NCBI RefSeq assembly: GCF_910591885.1
Contig: NC_063272.1
Coordinates: 6,584,364-6,648,363 of the forward strand
From: Bombus terrestris
Taxonomy: Eukaryota > Arthropoda > Insecta > Hymenoptera > Apidae
Direction of reading: 5' to 3'
Length of the DNA stretch: 64,000 bases
The notes under the pieces are model-generated. The model made no database searches. It was not told the origin of the DNA and saw only the letters and a program-made list of their open reading frames with translations. The first letter of the stretch is position 1, and each line of letters opens with the position of its first letter. Of this stretch, positions 1 to 9,133 are shown piece by piece. The translations under genes and the position numbers were made by a program.

Positions 1-3000
1 TCTTCCTTTTTCATTGTGTTTAAATATTCTATTAAAGTAGCAAGAATCGTTTCACTTCAGTGGGAAAACCAGCCGGTACCTTTCTACCTTTTTCTTCTTT
101 ATTTTGTTCCTCGGTGAAACTGGTTAATCCACGAACCGAATAAAATCGTTCTTTCGTTCCTCTTTCCGGTCACCTGATTTTGTATTTATATTTGCCGCAA
201 GGAGCGTATCGTCGAATAACCCTCTATGATTTAATGTGACTATGCCATGGGCGAACAAAATAACGGCGGGTTTGAATACGAAAATAGTCAGCGTAAAATT
301 GAGCATTATCTTTGGCGAGTGGAACGAGACCAGCAGTTCTGAATAATTTGTATAAACGTTTACGGGTATTTATAGAATTCCTTTTGAAAGGAACTTTCTT
401 TAGAATTTTGTAGAAATGGACGTGTAATTTTATTCGTTGTTGCTGTGTTTTGTTCGTTGTTATATTTGTTCCTTTTGTGAGCTTGTGTGTGCGTGTATCG
501 AGCTTTTTATACCGTCTTAATTTTAATCTAGAATTTTTAATTATTTCCTGTTTCTGGAAACGTACATATTTGAAAAATACAGATGCAAATATTAAGAGGA
601 TAGAAAATCTGTTTATATCGTTTAAAATATATTTTATCCGTCATTATCGATCTTCGTTAGAATATTAAGATACATATTTTTATTTAAATAACAAAACCTA
701 GTTTATTAACAAATTATGATTTGCTCTGGTAATTAATACTTGCCTAATTAAGTAAAATATAAATTCTTAGCTTTCCGAATTATTTTAATCTTTATTGCTT
801 TTTATTAAATATCCTAATACACGACATTTCTAATCTTAGATCTAGCTCAAGTTTAAAAATATAAATCATATTGTATCGTGCAAAAACTACCTACAGATAT
901 AATCGTAAAGTAATTATAGAAACCTAATTGAGAAAGTACGAGAGCGTTCTGCAAAGTTCGAATTGGTACAAAAAAGTTATTGTTATCATTGAACGTAACT
1001 TTCACCTCAAACGCGCAAGTTCTCCAATCGATCGCAATAATCAGGAGCAACAAGTGCCGGCATCAATCGACTTTCCAAAGCACAATTACAAATACCATTA
1101 ATGGCTCTCTCACTCGAAAGTCCTTTATCCTTCAAGAAGAAACATAAACTCGAACAATTTATACCTTCCTACGATGGAACGGGAATTTCCTTTATCGATT
1201 TCATTCAGTCAATTAGCTCAATGAAATCCTTTCAGGAAATAACAGTGTCGAACGTTATTAGAATTGGCCGATTGCTTCCTTCTTCTCGTTTCTGAAACAA
1301 CTTCATAATATAATCTCGAACTTCTGCTTGAATTCTCTATTGGGTATTTGGTAATCATTAAAATATTAATATGATACTGTTTCTTTCTTTTTTTTTTTTA
1401 CAGCATTACTATGATTCCTTTTTAATGAAATTGTAATAAGATCATGAATAATTTAATTTGAAAAGATCGTAATTAATTTCATTTCGTTTCAACTCCATAA
1501 ATATCAAAATTATGCAAAATATTATTAATTACAGATCTGTAATAATAGCAACTGAAATATATTTTTCTAGCAGTTCTAATTATAAATATTTAAACGGATA
1601 ATATATAGCACTGTTTGAGGAAAAAATTCTAATCATGCGAACTATATTTGTGCTTGTTTATAAATGTTTAACAGAAACATCGAATACAAAAAGTAATATG
1701 GAAAAAAATTCCAATAATAGTTATATCAGAATATCGACATTTTTTACAATGCAATTTCTACTTTTACTTTATACGTATAATAAATTAAGAAAGTGTAAGC
1801 GCGGATAATTTTTTTTTCAGTACCGAAGCTTTTCATTTTTCAAAAACCAAGATTTGTCGTAAATCCTGGAAAATTCTGTTAGCCGTTATTCATATCAATA
1901 ACAATACCTGACGTTAAATATTCCAATAAATATATCAGAATAAAAAAATTGATCAAGCACCTATTTCGAATTTTCCATTCGCTGCTATGGAACAGAAATA
2001 AAATACGGCCTATAAAAATATGATTAATATTCTTCTGAACGTCACACACACCGATCGCTTATTTAACAAATCTTTCGCTCTTCGGCCTCGCCTCTTCGTA
2101 CTACTATCGCTATTAGAATATATAAAAGATTTTATACACTCCTTCGCACTGTGCTTTACATATATACATATTTACCTATCTAAATTTCCAATGAATACCT
2201 CAACATGCCTAATCTACCTATAAATATTTTCTAACTAATACGTCTATTCAAAACACGATGACTCGTGAAGATCAAAAAAGATCTACCGACTATCCGCATC
2301 GATCTTTAGACCCTAAAACGGAAGCTACCGCGAGAGAAACGTATCTAGTTCGTAAAAATGATCCCCGCAAACACACGTAGTAACTTGTCCGATTCCGTGG
2401 TTGCTAGGAGGCCGTAAACTCGAGCGTGAACACCTGTACGGAGTAGCTTAGCCATTTCTCAAAGCGTAAAAGACGTCGTCTTCAAAGGACGAAGAGGAAC
2501 GTCTCCGGTGTAGGTTCGTCGAGGATGTCGCACGAGCGTGTACAATGCAACCCTCTGGTCTCCGATGACACCAATGTAACGATCGTTATTGCTACTTTAT
2601 TGGTCGTAAATCGTTGTCGCGGCCTGCACATCCTGACCATAGAAGGATATGAGCGTATGTTTTAACGGGCGTCGCAATGGGCCAATGTCTTTGTCTCTCT
2701 CTTTCTTCCTTTGTGTTTCGAAACGAAAGGAAACGAAACAAGCTTCACTCCTTCGACCACCAAACGAGACGAAAGAATTCTAACCGCTTCTTTTTTTTTC
2801 TTGAAGTTGAAGTACGAAACCCTTGACGCTTACTGTTACCTTCTAATTGGTCCTCGGTAGGAATGCAAGTGCGACGTGCGTGCGTAAGTTCGCAGAACCG
2901 GGCTCTTGTCTGTTTGACAGCAGAGGATCGGGTTGAATAGGAATAGCTTGGACTAATGCGAGAAGGTTGCTCGTGAGAGGGTATTGTTGGCGGAGATGCG

Positions 3001-3334
3001 TTTTGGTTGGATTAGGTTTGACTCGGAGCTTTGCATTTCTACATTTTTATTTTTAAAAATTTACATCGCTTGATTTGTATCGCTTTCCTATTGTCTCGTG
3101 AGTTCATTTCATATAATAAGCATTTCCTTTTCGGTCCTTGCAACACTAGTAAACATTAACTTCTTCGTCATTTGAATTTGAAAAATATTAATTTGTACCA
3201 TTTTTACAAATATCTGTTTCAACGTTAAATTTCTTATTATCTTCTCGAACATTCAAAGTATGAGTAAAAAACAACCTTATAAATAAGGATATTTTTAGGA
3301 TATGGAACTTTCGATAATGTTACTTAATAAATTA
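1..3334. other. Gene-free AT-rich stretch with one GC-richer segment
   Basis: I see no supportable exon or RNA gene here. Most of the stretch is AT-rich with many stops in all frames. A segment at about 2230-2960 is clearly more GC- and CpG-rich than its surroundings and follows a TATATAAAAG motif near 2120, so it could be old mobile-element or regulatory DNA. I could not find terminal repeats or a target duplication. A strong-looking acceptor (long T tract then ACAG) ends at 1403 but has no convincing donor after it. Confidence 0.6.
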
Positions 3335-3412
3335 ATTGTTATTTTCCTTTTACGTTACAGGTGAGTGAAGCACTTTGATTGGAATATAAAATTCATTACC
3401 GGTCATCGATTC
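3335..3412 (+). promoter_or_regulatory. Candidate recursive splice site with cryptic downstream donor
   Basis: A pyrimidine-rich tract leads to an acceptor CAG ending at 3360, and GTGAGT follows at once at 3361-3366. This is the fused acceptor/donor form of a recursive (ratchet) splice site. A possible branch point lies in the TTAAT-containing sequence around 3324-3336. A second strong donor, GTAAGT, is at 3413-3418, defining a possible 52-nt cryptic exon. That exon has an early stop in all three frames, so it is not coding, which fits a zero-length recursive exon better than an ordinary exon. In Drosophila such sites occur in very long introns and are accompanied by short cryptic exons. The reading here is inference from motifs only. 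Confidence 0.45.
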
Positions 3413-4768
3413 GTAAGTTATATTACATTGTTACATTTTACTCTAACAGAAAATTATTGTACGATATTTTATTTATTTACCAAAAGATTCGCATAGCGAA
3501 CATTGCACACTGAGAATTCTCGAATGACGCGGTAATTAGCCGCGCTATTCAAAACTCTGTTATACAAGACTTCGGATTCGTATATATGCGATTATTGTGT
3601 TTCGCGTTATTGTTTATAGAATCTGAAACGGTGTAATTGAAGAACCATGTTGTACGGTACTGTCTATAATAGAAGTACATATCGCGTTATTCGAGAGTAA
3701 TCAGGTTATTTACCAGTTCATGTTTAACGATAAAGTACACAAACTTTTTGCTTGTTTGTTACAAAAATGATACAACTAAGAGAATTGCATTCTTCAAGGA
3801 ATCATCGCAGTTTCTTCTTGCAAATAATTTATCTATTAAAAGATTATTTAAATAGAATGAATGATGTCTTTAATCTTCTTCAATAGTAACTGATGTTTAG
3901 ATATGATCGATATTCGTATAATCTTCTTTATTATATTTTATAGTATATTTTTATAGATATCTGAGAAGTAACGACTTCTTAGATATATCGCTATTCTAAC
4001 GAAGTACCAATATTTTTTTTTCTTATTTTTTATTATTATATTTATTTTACTGTATTTGGAACAAAACCGAAATATTGACGTAATCATAAGAAAATATGAA
4101 AGTACGAATCGCCGACGAATAGTTCAGAGTTTCGTCAACTTCCCGATTTCCTGGCCGGGTTGCCAATCCAAGTAGCCTGGTTGTATCCCTCGCTCGAACT
4201 TCGAATAAATATCCAACCTGGGGAAAAGTCTCGCGGCGAAAACTTGCGGCGATCTCGTGCTCGTTTTTCCCCCAGACCGCGAGAGCCTCGTCCCGGAGAA
4301 GTCGAACTCGGAGCTCCCCTCGTTCGCTTTTATTAAAATCAAACCAGAGACCCACCGCTGAGCCAGCGAAACTTTTATACTTCCCTTGAAATTGTCACCG
4401 TAATCAAAACACCGACTTCTCGTTTCCTCCTGTTTTCCAACGTTGATTTCTTTTTTCCCGTGTTTTACGCTTTAACGTCCGGTCGAGACGGTGAAATTGT
4501 TTTTCCTTGAAATGCTTTTGTCGTGTAAGAATTGATTTTTCTGGTTTCTCGATTGATTTTAGTTTTCGAACGATTGGAAAGGTTTTCAAATCTCCTTTCC
4601 TACGTTTGCAATTGCATTCGTGGTATTCGCAATGGACGTACGAGAGAATTGAACAGAGAATCACAAGGACTCGAAGATTCTTCTATTTTTTGTCAAATCT
4701 AAGAAAACTTATTAAATCAAGCTTGCATCAGCGTCTTCTCCAATCTCTTTATGAGAATCTTAATCAAT
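3413..4768. other. Non-coding stretch up to the retrotransposon insertion
   Basis: AT-rich DNA with stops in all frames. A GC-richer island at about 4130-4370 contains small overlapping open frames on the minus strand without a recognisable domain. The open frame that starts at 4507 runs across the LTR boundary into transposon sequence, so it is a chance frame. Nothing else is supported. Confidence 0.6.
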
Positions 4769-4773
4769 ACGAT
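4769..4773. repeat. Left target-site duplication (ACGAT) of the BEL/Pao element
   Basis: ACGAT directly precedes the TG start of the 5' LTR and recurs directly after the CA end of the 3' LTR at 9129-9133. Five-base duplications are normal for BEL/Pao integration. Confidence 0.9.
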
Positions 4774-5812
4774 TGTTCCGCCGCGCAACACATCTGCACT
4801 CCATCCCGCGCGGCTGGACAGCCAACGGTCTACGTGCCGTCCTTCGAACCTTCCATAGGCCCAAGGACCCACCATAAAGTTGAAATCCTAACTGCATTGT
4901 TCGCACATACGGTTTAAGTCAATCTGTTACCCGAAAAGACTTTCTAATTCTAGAAGTGTTTTCGGCCGGTTTTTAGAAAGGTCCTTGGGTTTATTACGCG
5001 CTCTTAAGAATTACGGAGAAAGCGGGTAGTGACCTAACGAAAAAAGCGGAGATCTACCTAACGGAAAATTTGAGTTTTCCCATAAACAATGTCGCCTAGG
5101 ACCCACGTTGGTAGGAGGCTTCTTCCTCCTATCTTCCTTCCCAACATTGGTCATAACCAATCGCCATCGAGGATCATTGCCCTCACTTTCCTAACTAAAA
5201 ATGTAAGCAACGAATCCACGTTCTTCGTTCAAAAGGCACACCCATATCGAGCTCTCCTCCGTACTCACATCAGAATAAACTTCAGAGTTTCATCGTCTCT
5301 CACGGTGTCTAGAGTTCCTGCAGTCCTATATCTCTCACCGTTCCTATATCTCTCAGAGTTCCATCATCTCTCACGGTGCCTAGAGTTCCTGCATTCCCTA
5401 TAACTCTCACCCTATATCTCTCAGAGTTTTTCTACAACTCTCAAAGTGCCTACACGGCCTAGAGTCTCCTACGGCTCTCACAGTATCCAGAAGTCCGACA
5501 GCTCCTACAGCTCTCAAGGGCCTAGAGCTCCTATAGCTCTCCTCTCATCTAAGAATAATCCTTCTCTTCGTTATCTGTATCTTAATCAACGGCGTTACTA
5601 CTTTGTGTGATTGTATAAAGTGTTGGAAATATATATTTTTATAACTCTGTGACTCCCAGTGTTATACCGCAACAACTACCCCTATTATCCTAACCGAAAT
5701 AAGGGGATCGAACTATTCGTGGTGTCGATTATTCTAATCGTAACGGGAATTTACGACTCCCGTTGACGCGTATTCAAGCGACCGCGTCTCCCCGCGATAG
5801 CTCGAAAATACA
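4774..5812 (+). repeat. 5' LTR of the BEL/Pao element, complete
   Basis: A 1,039-bp LTR. The right end is set by comparison with the 3' copy (both end AAAATACA) and by the primer-binding site that follows directly. The left end is set by the TG dinucleotide next to the ACGAT target duplication. The section 5280-5550 is made of imperfect repeats of a short CTCTCA-containing unit ending in GTTCC or GTGCC. A TATAAAG motif at 5614-5620 is a plausible core promoter, though the U3/R border cannot be placed from sequence alone. Confidence 0.92.
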
Positions 5813-5832
5813 TGGTCCTTCGAACCGGATTC
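5813..5832 (+). other. Primer-binding site of the BEL/Pao element
   Basis: TGGTCCTTCGAACCGGATTC starts at the first base after the 5' LTR. The leading TGG pairs with the CCA end of a tRNA, and the rest has the look of a T-arm complement. I cannot name the primer tRNA with confidence. Confidence 0.7.
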
Positions 5833-6078
5833 AGTGTCAAGTGAAAAGTGCACGCCAGTGACACAGGTGACGCCACTACCATACAGTGCCATGTGAATCC
5901 AACACAACCAGCAGCGGAAGCGTTACCACCCCAGCGAGGTCAGTAACGTCAAGGGTCGTCACCTTTGAAGAGGTATAATTCGGTGGTTGAAACGCAACCA
6001 CGCAGCCTCCTGCCGCAAGTGGACAATCATCAACAGAAGTAAGTTCTAACGATCTGACTCTTAAGTACATAACAAATA
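5833..6078 (+). other. Untranslated leader between primer-binding site and gag
   Basis: About 246 bases with no open frame on the element's coding strand. They separate the primer-binding site from the ATG at 6079 and would hold leader or packaging signals in a live element. No specific motif was recognised. Confidence 0.6.
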
Positions 6079-7490
6079 ATGGTAACCGGAAACGAACTCG
6101 CCACCTTGCATCGTCGCCGGGATTACTATATCGCCCAGTTTACACGCTTCGCAAAAAAACTGGACGACATCGAAAAATCAGGCTGTCCGGAAGAGATCGA
6201 CTTGATACAAATTAAAGAGCGTCTAGAAACCTACGAGACGGAACTCCGTGCCTTACAAAACCAGATCATAGCTATAGACGAGGGAGAGATCGCGCGCGGC
6301 ATTGAACTAGCGGAAGAATACGAAAAACTACAACGCCGTCACAATCGACAAGCGGCGAATCAGCATCCGGTCGCGAGTCTGCTTCGCTTAAACTACCGGA
6401 GATTCAGATACCTATATTTGATGGCATCCTCGAGGATTGGCAGTCATTTTACGATTCCTTCTCGTCAACGATAGATCAAAATGAACAATTAACACCAGTC
6501 CAAAAATTCTATCATCTCCGATCAGCCTTGACTGGATGGGCCGCGCGAAGTATACAATCGTTAGCCATCACCGAGTCAAATTATGCAATCGCCATTGACG
6601 TTCTTAAAGAAAAATTCGACTGCCACCGTCAAATCTGCATGCGTCACTGGGACTTGATTTTCGACTATCCGAAAATAACTAAAAAGACACCCGAAGCTAT
6701 AGATGATCTTCTTGAGACGGTCAAGGTAAACCTCCAAGCGTTAGAAAAACTCGGTGAACCAGTCACTTCAAACGTCGTTCTTATACAACTATTCACGTCA
6801 AAGCTACCCTCAGCCATCATTCGCAAATGGCAACGCACATTACCGGACAAGAAAATGCCGTCATATACGCACTTGGTAGATTTTCTGAAAACACGGACGA
6901 ACGGCGATAGAACGAGTTCAGCATCAACCGTGATAAAAAGGGCGTCCGATCAACACAACCGTCAGCGACCGAACGCGCCGCGAAGTTACGCATTCACAAC
7001 TACACATAATACGTTGGTGTGTCCGAACTGCCAAGGACAACACGAATTATGGAATTGTGATGTCTTCAAAGCGAAGTCGCCCAAAGAACGCCTGGAAATC
7101 GCCAAAAGGGCATCGCTCTGTACCAATTGTTTAGGCAAGGGACACGCTCTTACTCAATGCTCCGCTGGGTCATGTCGCATCTGTAGACAGCGACACCACA
7201 CGTATCTGCATCAAGACTATGGTCATAGCAAATCACGAACACGTATCAGCCGAACATCGAGCGGTCAATCGTCGAGCGACTGATCATCCAACGGTCGATC
7301 TTCGCCTAGTTCACCGACCCCGCGGTCGTTACATCGTTCGAGACGCGCATCCACGTCTCCCCGAACGTCTCCCCGAACGTCTCCCCGAACGTCTCCGCGA
7401 ACATCTCCGAAACACGAATCTCGATTATCGCGAACGGCGGCATCGGGATCAACTATGTCGTCCAGTCCTAAACGACAAGGAAAACAATGA
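6079..7490 (+). pseudogene. gag: BEL/Pao gag, broken by a frameshift and two stops
   Basis: The ATG at 6079 opens a 131-codon frame with a charged, probably coiled-coil N-terminus, typical of the DUF1759 gag family. Between about 6345 and 6380 the family-like sequence moves to another frame, so an indel has broken the gene. The new frame is open through 6528-7283. It holds the rest of the capsid-like region and three zinc-binding motifs: C-x2-C-x3-H-x4-C from 7020, C-x2-C-x4-H-x4-C from 7119, and a C-x2-C-x3-H-x4-H variant just after. A TGA at 7281-7283 ends this frame, but the same frame continues with a serine/proline/arginine-rich linker to another TGA near 7488 and then to the protease. 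Gag binds and packages element RNA. This copy is a pseudogene. Confidence 0.9.
7355..7404 (+). repeat. 12-bp tandem repeat in the gag linker
   Basis: Four adjoining units related to ACGTCTCCCCGA, the last one diverged. In the element's reading frame they give a repeated Thr-Ser-Pro-Arg unit, a flexible basic linker between the zinc knuckles and the protease. Repeats of this size expand and shrink by replication slippage, so copies elsewhere may differ in number. Confidence 0.8.
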
Positions 7491-7505
7491 CGTCATCAGA
7501 CGACT

Positions 7506-8267
7506 TTGCTAGGGACCGAACCACAGAAAACGGACTCATTGACCTCGCTTCCTTCTGAACCATTGCAGCACGATTTGTTAGTCACAGCGCAGGTCAACAT
7601 CTTGAACAATGAAATTCAACCATTCCGTTGTAGAGCTCTGCTAGACATCGGCTCTAGCATGAACTTTATCACCGAAAGGCTCGCTAACTCATTAAAACTC
7701 AACCAACGGAAATGTTCGGTCCCAATCGGAACACTCAACACGTTATCGACGACCTCGAAACGCTACATCACGGCCACGATCACCTCCATTGATGGCACAT
7801 ACGAACGCACCTTGACGTTTCTAATCATACCGACTATCTCGTCTTGGGTCCCAAATCAACCCGTTGATCGCTCAACGATACAGATACCTAGGAATCTCCA
7901 ACTAGCCGATCCAAGATTCCATAAACCTGCTCCGATCGAAATATTGTTGAGCGCCGGACCAACACTAGCATCACTCTGTGTCGGCCAAACTGATATTAGT
8001 CAAGCAAACGGGCCCGACTTGCAAAAAACGCGATTCGGATGGGTCATCGGGGGGAGCCCAACCTCGCAATCATTAGCATACGCATTTAACACCTCCACGA
8101 CGGCTTTACAGGCGGACCTCGCCCGTTTTTGGGAAATCGACGAAGGACCGCCAATTGCACACATTTCGGAAGCGGAACGACAGTGCGAGGAGCACTTTCG
8201 AAATCACGTTCATCGCATCAACTCAAATGGCGATCCCGTCGCATACCACGCGGAGCTCACCGCGTGA
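7506..8267 (+). pseudogene. BEL/Pao aspartic protease (DUF1758-like), altered active site
   Basis: A 253-codon frame continuing the gag frame after the stop near 7488. It begins with the protease N-terminal region and reaches the catalytic loop at 7644, where Asp-Ile-Gly stands in place of the usual Asp-Thr/Ser-Gly. It then shows the DUF1758 signature late in the domain: a Leu-Ala-Asp-Pro motif near 7900 and a Thr-Arg-Phe-Gly-Trp motif near 8030. Next comes the Cys-Glu-Glu-His-Phe stretch that normally leads into reverse transcriptase. The frame stops at 8265-8267, and no reverse transcriptase motif follows. In live elements this enzyme cuts the gag-pol polyprotein. Confidence 0.88.
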
Positions 8268-8483
8268 CAATCATAACGAGTCATCCACACGCGATCTGAC
8301 GACAACCACGTTCCCATCGTCAGCATCGCAACCATTTGATTCAACTCCACAAAACGTCTCGAATCACCCGAACGCTCTAGATCTGCAAGACCGGAAGGAA
8401 CTGAATCACGTCCAGGACAAAAACGGTTATACTCCGCCGACGGAGAACACCACTTTACATGTCACACCTGACATGGACATCAT
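8268..8483 (+). other. Residual 3' internal sequence of the element
   Basis: About 216 bases between the end of the protease-region frame and the truncated 3' LTR. Another frame is open here (from 8155 and running into the LTR), but it shows no integrase or reverse transcriptase motif. It may be the tail of the original pol joined to the protease region by deletion. This is inference. Confidence 0.5.
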
Positions 8484-9128
8484 ATCATTGCCCTCACTTT
8501 CCTAACTAAAAATGTAAGCAACGAATCCGCGTTCTTCGTTCAAAAGGCCACACCCATACCGAGCTCTCCTCCGTACTCACATCAGAATAAACTTCAGAGT
8601 TTCATCGTCTCTCACGGTGACTAGAATTCCTGCAATCCCTATAACTCTCACCGTTCCTATATCTCTCAGAGTTCCATCATCTCTCACGGTGCCTAGAGTT
8701 CCTGCATTCCCTATAACTCTCACCCTATATCTCTCAGAGTTTTCCTACAACTCTCAAAGTGCCTACACGGCCTAGAGTCTCCTACGGCTCTCACAGTATC
8801 CAGAAGTCCGACAGCTCCTACAGCTCTCAAGGGCCTAGAGCTCCTATAGCTCTCCTTCTCTCATCTAAGAATAATCCTTCTCTTCGTTATCTGTATCTTA
8901 ATCAACGGCGTTACTACTTTGTGTGATTGTATAAAGTGTTGGAAATATATATTTTTATAACTCTGTGACTGCCAGTGTTATACCTTAACAACTACTCCTA
9001 TTATCCTAACCGAAATAAGGGGATCGAACTATTCGTGGTGTCGATTATTCTAATCGTAACGGGAATTTACGACTCCCGTTGACGCGTATTCTAGCGACCG
9101 CGTCTCCCCGCGATAGCTCGAAAATACA
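8484..9128 (+). repeat. 3' LTR of the BEL/Pao element, 5'-truncated
   Basis: These 645 bp match 5173-5812 of the 5' LTR with small indels that total plus 5 bases (for example an extra TCT in a CT-rich stretch near 8855). The first roughly 399 bases of the LTR are missing. The breakpoint carries the shared sequence ATCATTGCCCTCAC, so the deletion that removed pol also ate into this LTR. The polypurine tract that should precede the LTR is lost as well. Confidence 0.92.
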
Positions 9129-9133
9129 ACGAT
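9129..9133. repeat. Right target-site duplication (ACGAT) of the BEL/Pao element
   Basis: Second copy of the five bases found at 4769-4773. Its presence shows that both outer ends of the insertion are intact despite the large internal deletion. Confidence 0.9.

Larger units (their letters stand above)
4774..9128 (+). mobile_element. Defective BEL/Pao LTR retrotransposon, pol-deleted
   Basis: A 4,355-bp LTR retrotransposon on the plus strand. It begins TGTTCCG and ends AAAATACA, keeping the usual TG...CA ends. The 5-bp flank ACGAT is duplicated at 4769-4773 and 9129-9133, which fixes both ends. The order is a complete 5' LTR, a primer-binding site, a broken gag with zinc knuckles, a DUF1758-type aspartic protease region, then a short tail and a truncated 3' LTR. 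Gag of the DUF1759 type with a CCHC array, followed in frame by a DUF1758 protease, identifies the BEL/Pao superfamily. Reverse transcriptase, RNase H and integrase are absent. By eye the shared LTR parts differ at about a dozen positions plus a few small indels in about 640 bp, so the insertion is not brand new. The copy cannot move by itself. Confidence 0.93.

Noticed and set aside
1101..1295. Short frame with a Tyr-Asp-Gly-Thr-Gly stretch that recalls the start of some LTR-element gag proteins
   Set aside because: Only one short motif supports it; no LTRs, zinc knuckle or further coding sequence lie nearby. Left as unproven.
1378..1403. Strong acceptor-like T tract ending ACAG
   Set aside because: No donor of good quality follows within a plausible exon length, and T tracts are common in this AT-rich DNA.
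4507..4917. 136-codon plus-strand open frame
   Set aside because: It crosses the boundary of the 5' LTR at 4774, so its second half is transposon LTR and the frame cannot be an old gene.
8155..8505. 116-codon frame at the end of the BEL/Pao internal region
   Set aside because: It runs into the 3' LTR and shows no pol motif. It is at best a scrap of the deleted pol reading frame.
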